Shown here piece after piece: positions 18,436 to 25,071 of a DNA stretch of 34,308 nucleotides. Source of the stretch: a virus. The notes under the pieces were generated by a model. That model saw nothing but the letters and a program-made list of their open reading frames with translations, had not been told where the DNA came from and made no database searches. Positions within the stretch are counted from its first letter, which is position 1. Every line of letters begins with the position of its first letter. The position numbers and the translations under genes are program-made. The stretch spans positions 1 through 34,308 of the IMG/VR virus record IMGVR_UViG_3300024979_000015. One strand, given 5' to 3'.

Positions 18436-19677
18436 TTAACCCATCCATGAATTTAATCCTGATGATAGCCTTGTACTTGTCTTTGCCTTAAGCTTTGGAA
18501 TCTTATTTGCTGCTGCTCTTCTTGCCCCTTCCAAAGCATATCTGCAAGCATCGATGACGTGATTGTCCTTATCCGCAAGGAGCGGGAGTATGTCGCCTGT
18601 CAGTGGGTCGATTTTATAGCTGTACAGCGATAGCTCATCGATAGTGTGCGTGCAGCGCGGATGAACTACAATATCAAAGCTTTTCAAAAACTCTACCCCT
18701 TCTTCAAGGCTTTTAGGGCCTTTAATTGCTGATCTGATATGAGGAAAGCCATTCTTTTGCATGTGGCTTATAGTTTCCGGCCTAGCGCTATCAGCTGTGA
18801 TAGGCCATTTTTCAGACTCAGGGACTTGCATAAATAACTCTGGAAGATTCACAATCTCACATCCAATCTTGTACGCTTCATAATCGATGTAAAGTATATT
18901 CCCTTCAATAGAGCACCTCACTAAAACTGAAGGATCTACACTAAATCCCCAATCTGCTCCAAGTCGATATATAGTCCCATCTGGCCTATAAAATTCTTCT
19001 ACTTTCCAGTTTTTAAAAACTCTTGCCGAAGTATTTTGTATGTATTGCCCGAGCCAAATATGCCTGTATTTGTCAGGATCACGCTGCCGATCATATTCCA
19101 TCTCGATCCTTAGCTCATTCGGAAACCATGGATTATCTGTGTAATTTGCTTCAACAACTATCGATCCTGGAGGTGGATTGTCGCTTCTTAATAGAGAATC
19201 AATAGGATCTGTCGCTTGCCCTGGATTCCAGGATGCCCAAATTTCTGACCCAGGCTTACGAAATGTAGGACGGACAATATCAAGAGACTTTTGGCTTATG
19301 TTTTGAGCCTCTTCCATCCATAGAATATCAAAGCCTTCAAGAGATTTTATAGAGTCTGAGGTGTGCGATTGAAGTCCGGTAAAAATTATCTCTGAACCGT
19401 TTTTTCCTTTTATTACTGTATCTTGAATTTCAAAAAAATGTTTAACACCATGAGCTTCTATCCGTGATTCTATTAGCCGTTTTGAAGAGTATTTTAAAGA
19501 TCTTTGAGTTTCGCGTGCGCATACTACACCAGTTTTTTTAGCCACACATAAATCTACTATGAAATCTGCAAAAAAATTTGATTTGGCAGACCCTCTGCCA
19601 CCAAATGCACCTTTATACCTTGCTGGCTTAAGGAGCGGTAAAAATACTCTAGCGGTAGGTATATCAAGAGTTGCCAT
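18436..19677 (-). CDS. terL: Terminase large subunit
   Basis: 413 residues from the ATG at 19677; a TTG four codons upstream is less likely. ATPase: Walker A GGRGSAKS at 26-33 and Walker B ILWMEE at about 118-123. The nuclease half has acidic residues in ADWGFSVDPS (Asp242), TADSARPE (Asp296) and DNHVIDACRYA (Asp376), forming the RNase H-like metal site. It powers packaging and cuts DNA when the head is full. The start overlaps the small subunit gene by 14 bases. Confidence 0.92.
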   Translation of the reverse strand: MATLDIPTARVFLPLLKPARYKGAFGGRGSAKSNFFADFIVDLCVAKKTGVVCARETQRSLKYSSKRLIESRIEAHGVKHFFEIQDTVIKGKNGSEIIFTGLQSHTSDSIKSLEGFDILWMEEAQNISQKSLDIVRPTFRKPGSEIWASWNPGQATDPIDSLLRSDNPPPGSIVVEANYTDNPWFPNELRIEMEYDRQRDPDKYRHIWLGQYIQNTSARVFKNWKVEEFYRPDGTIYRLGADWGFSVDPSVLVRCSIEGNILYIDYEAYKIGCEIVNLPELFMQVPESEKWPITADSARPETISHMQKNGFPHIRSAIKGPKSLEEGVEFLKSFDIVVHPRCTHTIDELSLYSYKIDPLTGDILPLLADKDNHVIDACRYALEGARRAAANKIPKLKAKTSTRLSSGLNSWMG

Positions 19678-20023
19678 TGGCAGGATCAATTATCGTGCGC
19701 TTTATTTCAGTAATTTCGACAGATCCGGCATGCTCAATAATACTCGTATCCTTCCACCCTGCCTGACACTTTAGATAAAATATAGTAGCCGCGGTATTTC
19801 CTTCTTCTGACTGCAATATCAAACTTTTTGCCCTTCCTTCTATTGCTTTTGCCTTACCTTTTTTATAATGTAAAGCGACTTCTGGCTGCCTCTCCATTAT
19901 TGCATAAAATGTCGGCCTTGATATGCCTAGATAATCTGATATTTGCTCAATATTTAAGTAAGAAGCAAGCGCTTCTACTTGGGATATTTGCTTATCAGTT
20001 AAAATCATTCCTGACTTAGCCAT
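19664..20023 (-). CDS. terS: Terminase small subunit
   Basis: 119 residues from the ATG at 20023, which has AGGGA just upstream; a longer frame exists but would overlap the previous gene deeply. MILTDKQISQVEALASYL and DYLGISRPTFYAIM form a helix-turn-helix, followed by HYKKGKAKAIEGRAKSL and the oligomerisation segment AATIFYLKCQAGWKD. This is the usual layout of the family that recognises the pac site. It overlaps both neighbours. Confidence 0.82.
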   Translation of the reverse strand: MAKSGMILTDKQISQVEALASYLNIEQISDYLGISRPTFYAIMERQPEVALHYKKGKAKAIEGRAKSLILQSEEGNTAATIFYLKCQAGWKDTSIIEHAGSVEITEIKRTIIDPANGNS

Positions 20024-20243
20024 GTATAATCCCTTTGCTTTGTAGCCAAATGTATCCTCCGGTGATAGTAGCAATTAAAATCCAGATAAATTTTTGAGTT
20101 AAGTTTTTTCCGATCTCTTTGTAAATGTAATCACGCATTTTTTCAATTGCCTTTTCGCTTGCAGATTCTGCTATCTCATCTATCTGCTCTTTACTTAAGC
20201 AAATTGACTTCCTCCTCTCCTCACGGCCATTCCACTGATCCAT
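20016..20243 (-). CDS. Small single-span membrane protein
   Basis: 75 residues. After WNGREERRKS there is an amphipathic helix (about 18-50), then one membrane segment (FIWILIATITGGYIWL, about 52-67) and a short tail. Proteins of this shape are common before terminase genes; some are suspected holins or anti-holins. With no other holin visible, that is possible, but not shown. Confidence 0.55.
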   Translation of the reverse strand: MDQWNGREERRKSICLSKEQIDEIAESASEKAIEKMRDYIYKEIGKNLTQKFIWILIATITGGYIWLQSKGIIHG

Positions 20244-20316
20244 ATAAAAATATTTCGCCTAAAATTAAAAAAAATTGTATACGATATTAAAAATATAACG
20301 CTAGACGACTGCTTAA

Positions 20317-20457
20317 TCAAGCCTTATTCTGATGATAAATTTTAATATCATCATCAGATCCAACTCCATTTTTAACTCTCATACGCAAAGCGTTTATCTT
20401 TTTTGCCCTACGCCCTTCTATCCATGTGGCTAATAATTGCGCTAAATGCTCTTTCAT
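20317..20457 (-). CDS. Small unknown protein overlapping the kinase gene
   Basis: 46 residues beginning MKEHLAQLLATWIEGRRAKK. The first 50 bases lie inside the end of the kinase gene in another frame, and GAGAA precedes the ATG. The rest occupies the gap before the membrane protein, which supports true coding. Unknown role; basic and helical in the first half. Confidence 0.5.
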   Translation of the reverse strand: MKEHLAQLLATWIEGRRAKKINALRMRVKNGVGSDDDIKIYHQNKA

Positions 20458-20947
20458 ATAAGTTCTCTAAATTGCCATTATTTTCTATTTTAGCATCATT
20501 TTTAGATGGTATAAAATTTATTTCGCTTTCGTGCCTATCTATGCTATACGAGTATTCTCTCGATATATAAATAATTAATCCGCCACGATCCCTTATCATC
20601 TCAGCTTCATTTTGAAATCGTACATCATCGATTACAATATTTTCATGATCATAATCTAATCTTTTAGACATAAGCTTAATCCAAATATCATGGCATAATA
20701 ATTTTCTACCCCATTCCGTTCCGAGAGTTTGCAAAATGTGCCGGTAAGAATTTCTGCACGGCTCAATAAAAGAATCCTTATCTATCTCTATAGAATCAAA
20801 ATCTATATCATAATCATCTAGCATTGAGCGAACCATTTTTTTTATTGGATCTGCAAAGCTATAACGATAATATTTATTCTTATCAATCAGCATTTTTGCC
20901 AATGAACTTTTACCTGATCCTTTTTTTCCTGCCAATCCTACGATCAT
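20408..20947 (-). CDS. Deoxynucleoside monophosphate kinase
   Basis: 179 residues. P-loop GKKGSGKSS at 7-15, then YSFADPIKKMV, HILQTLGTEWGRK and the Walker B-like ENIVIDDVRFQNEAEMI. This matches phage dNMP kinases related to T4 gene 1, which phosphorylate dNMPs for DNA synthesis. Its ATG overlaps the stop of the preceding tiny gene. Lying next to packaging genes is common for this enzyme in small phages. Confidence 0.82.
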   Translation of the reverse strand: MIVGLAGKKGSGKSSLAKMLIDKNKYYRYSFADPIKKMVRSMLDDYDIDFDSIEIDKDSFIEPCRNSYRHILQTLGTEWGRKLLCHDIWIKLMSKRLDYDHENIVIDDVRFQNEAEMIRDRGGLIIYISREYSYSIDRHESEINFIPSKNDAKIENNGNLENLYERAFSAIISHMDRRA

Positions 20948-21024
20948 ACGTAAGATATCAATATTGATAGAGTTGTTATTGCCGCTATAGACAAATAAAT
21001 CGATAAAATTATCATGCCTTTCAT
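20944..21024 (-). CDS. Tiny membrane peptide (26 residues)
   Basis: The frame MKGMIILSIYLSIAAITTLS... is almost entirely one membrane helix. Its start overlaps the previous stop and its stop overlaps the kinase start (ATGA on both sides), so it is probably translated. Role unknown; a lysis-timing or membrane-disturbing peptide is possible. Confidence 0.45.
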   Translation of the reverse strand: MKGMIILSIYLSIAAITTLSILISYV

Positions 21025-21164
21025 TTTTTATCCTCTAAACTATCTCTCAATTGGCGTAATAAATTTGTCCATGACTCAATTCCTTTATGTGAATATATCA
21101 TTTTATTAATCTCAGAAAGTATAAATTCTCTCTCATCTTTCCTTCCTTGTTCGTATTTTTTCAT
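21021..21164 (-). CDS. Small unknown protein (47 residues)
   Basis: Starts MKKYEQGRKDEREFILSEIN. The ATG overlaps the preceding stop (ATGA) and its stop overlaps the next start. Helical and charged, with no recognised motif. Confidence 0.5.
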   Translation of the reverse strand: MKKYEQGRKDEREFILSEINKMIYSHKGIESWTNLLRQLRDSLEDKK

Positions 21165-21364
21165 CTTATAATCCCCAAATTTTTTAAATATCTATTAGCT
21201 TTTACACTTGGCAATATTGCCAATCCACTGTGATCATTTAATCCTGCAATATACGCATTTCGTACATCATCGATTCCAACTTTCTTTTTGTAAAATTTCT
21301 CCCATGCTGTTCCTTTCCAAGTGCGGAATCTTCCTGATTGATCTCTTGGTATACTTTCAATCAT
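21161..21364 (-). CDS. Small unknown protein (67 residues)
   Basis: Opens MIESIPRDQSGRFRTWKGTAWEKFY, with a basic aromatic first half; the second half includes DVRNAYIAGLNDHSG. It lies just after the XRE-like regulator and overlaps the next gene. Not recognised. Confidence 0.5.
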   Translation of the reverse strand: MIESIPRDQSGRFRTWKGTAWEKFYKKKVGIDDVRNAYIAGLNDHSGLAILPSVKANRYLKNLGIIR

Positions 21365-21370
21365 ATATTT

Positions 21371-21562
21371 TTATATCCCTTTATCCTTAAAATTAGTTTT
21401 TATACAAAAAAGCTCAAAAAAAGCTGGATGCATTTCCCTTCTACCTCGCTCCCATTTTTGCCAAGCGCCAAACGAGCAATGAATTAGATTCGCTGCCTGA
21501 GTTTGTGTTAGATTCGCATCCATGCGGGCTTTTTTAATATCAGAAGTTGATGGCTTAATCAT
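21371..21562 (-). CDS. XRE-like helix-turn-helix regulator
   Basis: 63 residues from the ATG at 21562, overlapping the preceding stop as ATGA. KARMDANLTQTQAANLIHCS gives helices 1-3 of an XRE fold, and FGAWQKWERGRREMHPAFFELF completes it, close to small phage and prophage regulators of this length. It is the second gene after a promoter with a palindromic operator (21849-21865), so it may control its own operon. It is too short for a CI-type repressor with a separate dimer domain. Confidence 0.72.
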   Translation of the reverse strand: MIKPSTSDIKKARMDANLTQTQAANLIHCSFGAWQKWERGRREMHPAFFELFCIKTNFKDKGI

Positions 21563-21795
21563 CTGCAATTATAATCAACTATATCTCTTATAGACATTTC
21601 AGAATCTGAATCATCTTCAAAACATTTTTTTGCTTGTTCAACAAAATCTTTTATTTTTACATTTTTAAATGCCAATACACCTGTATTATTTATCCATTTA
21701 ATAAATGGGGATTTTATTGAAATGCTACCATCTTTATGATTAATTAATAAATATTTAGTATTGTAAATTCCGCATGTTGTTTCGATAGTTTTCAT
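21559..21795 (-). CDS. Unknown protein, first gene of the late operon
   Basis: 78 residues starting MKTIETTCGIYNTKYLLINH. Beta-rich first half, helical and acidic end (AKKCFEDDSDSEMS). It is the first gene after the strong operator-bearing promoter, with GGAGA before the ATG. Not recognised; an early switch role is possible from position. Confidence 0.5.
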   Translation of the reverse strand: MKTIETTCGIYNTKYLLINHKDGSISIKSPFIKWINNTGVLAFKNVKIKDFVEQAKKCFEDDSDSEMSIRDIVDYNCR

Positions 21796-21844
21796 TTTTT
21801 ATCTCCGGTTTGTGGGGAAGGGAATCCTCTCCACTTGCTAAAAG

Positions 21845-21872
21845 ATTATACTCCCATTGGGAGTAATGTCAA
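21845..21872 (-). promoter_or_regulatory. Sigma70 promoter with palindromic operator between -35 and -10
   Basis: The -35 TTGACA (21867-21872) and -10 TATAAT (21845-21850) are both perfect consensus, 16 bases apart. The spacer contains the 17-bp palindrome TACTCCCATTGGGAGTA (21849-21865), which reaches into the -10. A bound repressor would block polymerase. It should drive the genes from 21795 down into the late module. The small XRE-like gene downstream is the obvious candidate repressor (inference). Confidence 0.75.
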
Positions 21873-21921
21873 CAAATTAATTATATATTTGCAAAAAAAA
21901 AGGAGAGTATTAATGAATTAG

Positions 21922-22143
21922 TTAGGAGTTAGCAATAACTTTTTCTGAACGCTTTCTAAATTCGTAAATACTTAGTTCTAATTTGCTAAAGTTTTCCGAT
22001 ACCGATGCTTCTGCATTATCTATATCTTCATCATTTTCTATGTATATAGCATGTTGCAGCCTATCAACTGATAGCAAAAATAATTCAGCTTTTTTAGCCA
22101 TATATTCAGCAAATTGAATTGCTATTTTCTCATCAGTTATCAT
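21922..22143 (-). CDS. Small helical unknown protein (73 residues)
   Basis: Starts MITDEKIAIQFAEYMAKKAE; almost all helix, acidic in the middle, basic near the end. It is the last gene of the replication block, after RusA. A 9-base T tract lies some 30 bases beyond its stop but without a clear hairpin. Not recognised. Confidence 0.5.
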   Translation of the reverse strand: MITDEKIAIQFAEYMAKKAELFLLSVDRLQHAIYIENDEDIDNAEASVSENFSKLELSIYEFRKRSEKVIANS

Positions 22144-22171
22144 TTTTTAATCTCCAAATCTAATATTGCGA

Positions 22172-22528
22172 TCAACCTGAGCGGGGGATTATGGATACTT
22201 CAATTATTCCATTTTTTACTATTTTTTCATTTAAATTAGCGGCAATCACAAAGCAATGATCATCTACTTTTATTGCATCTGCAATACCATCTAACCCATT
22301 TTTAATAGATGCTATCAAATTATCAATATCTCTACGCCTCTTATCCGGAGCATAAAAGTCTATGTGTACATCTATCTTTTTTGAGTTTACCTCTACTAGC
22401 CCTGCATTTTTTGCCAAAAAAAAGCAGTCTGCTTTATATTTTTTTGCGCTCTTTGCCTTTTTAGCCCAATGCACACGAGAGTTTGGGCTTAAGTATTTAG
22501 GAGGCCATGGTATTTTTATTTTCAACAT
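22172..22528 (-). CDS. rusA: RusA-family Holliday junction resolvase
   Basis: 118 residues from the ATG at 22528, which overlaps the SSB stop (TGATG). PWPPKYLSPNSRVHW near the start, then IDFYAPDKRRRDIDNLIASIKNGLDG with the acidic metal ligands, and AIKVDDHCF with another Asp, as in RusA (about 120 residues). It cuts four-way junctions made during recombination-dependent replication, which fits the ERF protein encoded on the other strand. Confidence 0.88.
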   Translation of the reverse strand: MLKIKIPWPPKYLSPNSRVHWAKKAKSAKKYKADCFFLAKNAGLVEVNSKKIDVHIDFYAPDKRRRDIDNLIASIKNGLDGIADAIKVDDHCFVIAANLNEKIVKNGIIEVSIIPRSG

Positions 22529-22920
22529 CAAAAAGGCAAGTCATCATTAAAATTGTCCTGGCTCGTATTTTGTATTTTACTTCTTTCTACAGGCTTAGGA
22601 GCTGATGATCCTCCAGCGAATTCAATATTTATAATCTTTCCAACCATTTTGAACCCCTGGCCACCTTCTCTCTTTTCATAAATTTCGATGTGCGGATCTC
22701 CAATAATTACGCTTAACTGAGTACCTTTAACTAAATATTGTGCTAAATTTTCTGCTTGCTTACCCCATAATGATGATTCTATCCACTGAGATTCTCTACT
22801 CCCATCAGATCCCTTTCTTCCGTAATTAAATGCCAAAGCCAGAGATGCTACCACACCACCATCCTGTAAATTTCTTAATTCTGCATCACGTCCTAGCCGT
22901 GCAATTCCTGTTAGTATCAT
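22528..22920 (-). CDS. ssb: Single-stranded DNA-binding protein
   Basis: 130 residues. The OB-fold shows in MILTGIARLGRDAELR, VASLALAFNYGRKGSDG and SQWIESSLWGKQAENLAQYL, and the protein ends DDLPF, the acidic tip that recruits partner proteins. It coats ssDNA at the fork. Encoded between a replication-module protein and RusA. Confidence 0.92.
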   Translation of the reverse strand: MILTGIARLGRDAELRNLQDGGVVASLALAFNYGRKGSDGSRESQWIESSLWGKQAENLAQYLVKGTQLSVIIGDPHIEIYEKREGGQGFKMVGKIINIEFAGGSSAPKPVERSKIQNTSQDNFNDDLPF

Positions 22921-22986
22921 AAATTTTCCAAAAAAACTGATAAAAATTATTGAAATATAAAATTAAATTATATCACTTATTTTTTA

Positions 22987-23595
22987 TTATGCAGATTCGC
23001 GCCAATGCTCAGCACAATAAAAATTTTCTTCACCTTTTGTAGAGCTGCTTATTGTTCCAGCATTTTTGCACATTGAATACTTGCAAAGCTGATCTCCATT
23101 AGGCTTTATCGATCTTATATTTTTCCCGTGGATAATTAGCAAAGCCCTGTGATTTTCAATTCTTTTATCCATTTCCGCACGTGTCGGAATCCCTTTTTGA
23201 TTTTCTTTTGCCTCAATAAACATCTTAGTAGGGTCGCAAGTAATTGTTGGAGGTGGCAATGCACTTACACGTTCTGCCTCAATACGATTGATTTCAGCCC
23301 TTTTTTCTTCTTTGCCTACCGCTTCTATTGCTGCTATAAGTTCTTGCACTCCTGGCATGAATTTGGGCGATTCTGATGCAGCTTTTTCGTATCCTGATAA
23401 AATTATTCTAGGATCTTGCTTCTTAAATCTTTCAAGGAGCCTATTTTTTAGGATATTTACCGAATAGTCATCATAATAAATTTTTTTAAATTCCCTTGCA
23501 TAGTCAATCTTCAGAACATTCACAAGTAAAATGATTGCGTGTTTAACGCTTAAGGGCTGTTCGTTGAAGGTTGATTCTATCAGTTCTTTTTTCAT
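22987..23595 (-). CDS. Replication-module protein with C-terminal zinc motif, role unknown
   Basis: 202 residues, starting two bases after the initiator gene stop. Helical N-terminal domain (about 1-100), linker with VSALPPPTITCDPTKMF, and a C-terminal motif CKYSMCKNAGT...FYCAEH (about 170-197) that could hold one zinc. Position directly after the initiator is that of helicase loaders in lambdoid phages. No AAA or other loader motif is visible, so that role is only a guess. Confidence 0.5.
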   Translation of the reverse strand: MKKELIESTFNEQPLSVKHAIILLVNVLKIDYAREFKKIYYDDYSVNILKNRLLERFKKQDPRIILSGYEKAASESPKFMPGVQELIAAIEAVGKEEKRAEINRIEAERVSALPPPTITCDPTKMFIEAKENQKGIPTRAEMDKRIENHRALLIIHGKNIRSIKPNGDQLCKYSMCKNAGTISSSTKGEENFYCAEHWRESA

Positions 23596-23597
23596 TA

Positions 23598-24428
23598 TTA
23601 AAAATCCATTGAGTTAATTACATCTATGATTCTTTGTTCGTGCTCTAAATCTTGCTGCTGAAAACTCTTGTAGTTATTTGCTTGTGCATTGTTTGTTGTT
23701 GGCTTATTTTGAGATTTTGAAAGCCATGAATTTATAAACGATTTCATTCCCCGAATTGTTTTTCTCTTTTTTGGATTTGACACAGACCATCCAATCATAT
23801 TTCTAATTTCATGCTCTACGTGAACGGACGGATATATTAAAATCCATTGATCTATTTCATTTTGTGTTACCTCGTAAAATTCTCCCTCTTTGTTTGTTGG
23901 CAGATAAAAAATCACTTCTGAATTATCTTTCACTTTTTTGCTAGGAGCTATTTTTTTGCTCCATGCAAGTTCAGGAATCAGTACAAGGGAATCAGTGTTA
24001 AGGGAATCAGTGTTAAGGGAATCAGTGTTAAGGGAATCAGCCGGAGTGCAACCGTTCCTTAACCGTTCCTTAACCGTTACGACATAACTATCTGAAAAAC
24101 ATGGTATTAATTCTCCCTTCTCTGTGTGGTGTGGATTTTGGTGCTTTTTGAAATTAATAAGCTCAATGACATCAATTGAGCCTTCAAATTGATATGTAAA
24201 TCTACGGATGTTGCCCAACCGTTCGAGAACCGTTAGATAACCGTTAATGTCGAAATTATCACGGTATGGGAATAATTCTGCTTTAATTCTTAGCGGCCTA
24301 TCCTCCAACATCCCATTTTTATCAGCCAAGCACCAAAGACCGATATAAAGCAGTGAAACATAAGGGTTTTCAACGCCTAAGTATTCATTTTTAAAAAATG
24401 CTGGTTTAATATTTCTAGACCTTGCCAT
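23598..24428 (-). CDS. Phage replication initiator (DnaD / replisome-organiser-like)
   Basis: 276 residues from MARSRNIKPAFFKNEYL (ATG 24428); the longer frame upstream overlaps the RHH gene. The N-terminal winged-helix segment with SLLYIGLWCLADKNGMLEDR and RIKAELFPY is typical of phage initiators. A DSLNT repeat (about 130-147) and a charged linker lead to a helical C-terminal domain (EIDQWILIYPSVHVEHEI and later RGMKSFINSWLSK). Two iteron arrays (24050-24078 and 24217-24245) lie inside the gene, so it probably binds its own coding sequence to start replication, as O does in lambda. Confidence 0.78.
   Translation of the reverse strand: MARSRNIKPAFFKNEYLGVENPYVSLLYIGLWCLADKNGMLEDRPLRIKAELFPYRDNFDINGYLTVLERLGNIRRFTYQFEGSIDVIELINFKKHQNPHHTEKGELIPCFSDSYVVTVKERLRNGCTPADSLNTDSLNTDSLNTDSLVLIPELAWSKKIAPSKKVKDNSEVIFYLPTNKEGEFYEVTQNEIDQWILIYPSVHVEHEIRNMIGWSVSNPKKRKTIRGMKSFINSWLSKSQNKPTTNNAQANNYKSFQQQDLEHEQRIIDVINSMDF
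23971..24040. repeat. 15-bp tandem repeats in the initiator gene
   Basis: AAGGGAATCAGTGTT occurs at 23985-23999, 24000-24014 and 24015-24029, with partial copies on both sides. The unit is five codons long and reads DSLNT, so it expands without breaking the frame. It lies ten bases from the first iteron array and could belong to the origin or only be a flexible linker. Confidence 0.75.
24050..24245. other. Probable replication origin: two triplets of AACCGTT iterons
   Basis: AACCGTT lies at 24050, 24061 and 24072, and again at 24217, 24228 and 24239: two triplets, each with exactly 11-base spacing, about one helical turn. Because 11 is not a multiple of three, the repeats are read in three frames and the protein does not repeat, so selection acts on the DNA. 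The 138 bases between arrays are AT-rich in places. This matches iterons inside the O gene of lambda-like phages. Confidence 0.72.
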
Positions 24429-24696
24429 TTTTAAGCCCATAAGATTCATCAATATAATTAGCCAATAATTTAGCCAAATCATCTTTAATGTTTACATCAT
24501 TTTTTACTATTTCTACTAATTTATTAACTTCATTTTCTTCACTTTCTTTAGCCCGGCGATATTCGATATGGATAAGATTTTCGATAACGCCAGTCATACT
24601 TCTGTTGGATTTATCGCATAATTCTTCAAGCATGCTTCTTTTTTCGTCGCTTACAATAAATCCTATCCGGTTTGATTTTCTTTTCGTTTTTTTCAT
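24415..24696 (-). CDS. Ribbon-helix-helix DNA-binding protein
   Basis: 93 residues. After a basic start (MKKTKRKSNR), IGFIVSDEKRSMLEELC and NRSMTGVIENLIHIEYRRA form the strand and two helices of an RHH fold, followed by a helical acidic tail. It is the first gene after the promoter at 24723-24751, so it may repress that promoter (inference). It overlaps the initiator start. Confidence 0.68.
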   Translation of the reverse strand: MKKTKRKSNRIGFIVSDEKRSMLEELCDKSNRSMTGVIENLIHIEYRRAKESEENEVNKLVEIVKNDVNIKDDLAKLLANYIDESYGLKNGKV

Positions 24697-24722
24697 TTTT
24701 CACCTATTTATTAGTTTTAGTA

Positions 24723-24751
24723 ATTATATTGTATATTTTTAGTAAAGTAAA
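24723..24751 (-). promoter_or_regulatory. Sigma70 promoter of the replication operon
   Basis: -35 TTTACT (24746-24751), 17-base spacer, -10 TATAAT (24723-24728). It lies directly after a terminator on the same strand and 27 bases before the RHH start codon. A duplicate with -10 TATACT lies at 24983-25011. Confidence 0.65.
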
Positions 24752-24812
24752 TAATTTAGGCAAAAAAAACCGGCAATTTTTAGTTACCGGAAGAAGGGGC
24801 TGTATCATAATG
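24725..24812. repeat. Direct repeat (endolysin tail, terminator and promoter), copy 1
   Basis: About 88 bases nearly identical to 24985-25071: one A fewer in an A run and one substitution in the second copy. It spans the end of the endolysin gene, the hairpin terminator and the promoter. With the 77-base match between 24898-24974 and 25365-25441 it marks a tandem duplication followed by deletion. Confidence 0.88.
24762..24790 (-). terminator. Rho-independent terminator, copy 1
   Basis: In the transcript, CCGGUAA pairs with UUGCCGG (one U-G pair) around a seven-base loop and is followed by eight U. It separates upstream accessory and lysis transcription from the replication promoter. Confidence 0.8.
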
Positions 24813-24980
24813 GATTAAAGTATCATGGTAAACTTATAGCTATCAAGTTACCTGATAATAAAGATTTTTTTCTTAATTTTTTTGACTCTATTAATATGTA
24901 AGTGCTTGTTATTATTACATAAATTCCACCTTTTCTGTATTTTTCTTTAAATAAATAACACATTTCTGCTACTTGCAGAA
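24813..24980 (-). pseudogene. Decayed duplicate of the endolysin N-terminal part
   Basis: Bases 24898-24974 match 25365-25441 with four substitutions and encode VAEMCYLFKEKYRKGGIYVI, against VAEMCYLFKEKCRKVGIDVI in the intact copy. The following segment (STYILIES versus STYRDKES) is diverged. The metal-binding C-terminal half is absent: the fragment runs straight into the duplicated terminator. Not expected to make an active enzyme. Confidence 0.75.
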
Positions 24981-24982
24981 TA

Positions 24983-25011
24983 AGTATATTGTATATTTTT
25001 AGTAAAGTAAA
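24983..25011 (-). promoter_or_regulatory. Duplicate promoter
   Basis: -35 TTTACT (25006-25011), 17-base spacer, -10 TATACT (24983-24988). It lies in the second copy of the repeat and points into the decayed endolysin fragment, then into terminator copy 1. It may be silent or give a short RNA. Confidence 0.45.
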
Positions 25012-25071
25012 TAATTTAGGCAAAAAAACCGGCAATTTTTAGTTACCGGAAAAAGGGGCTGTATCATAATG
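24985..25071. repeat. Direct repeat, copy 2
   Basis: Partner of 24725-24812. It holds the end of the frameshifted endolysin, the second terminator and the second promoter. Confidence 0.88.
25022..25049 (-). terminator. Rho-independent terminator, copy 2
   Basis: Same 7-bp CCGG-based stem and seven-base loop as copy 1, followed by seven U. It lies 15 bases past the endolysin stop codon. Confidence 0.8.

Noticed and set aside
24823-25035. A 70-residue protein from the duplicated lysin fragment
   Set aside because: Its ends come from terminator and promoter sequence and only the middle matches the lysin. Treated as a pseudogene.
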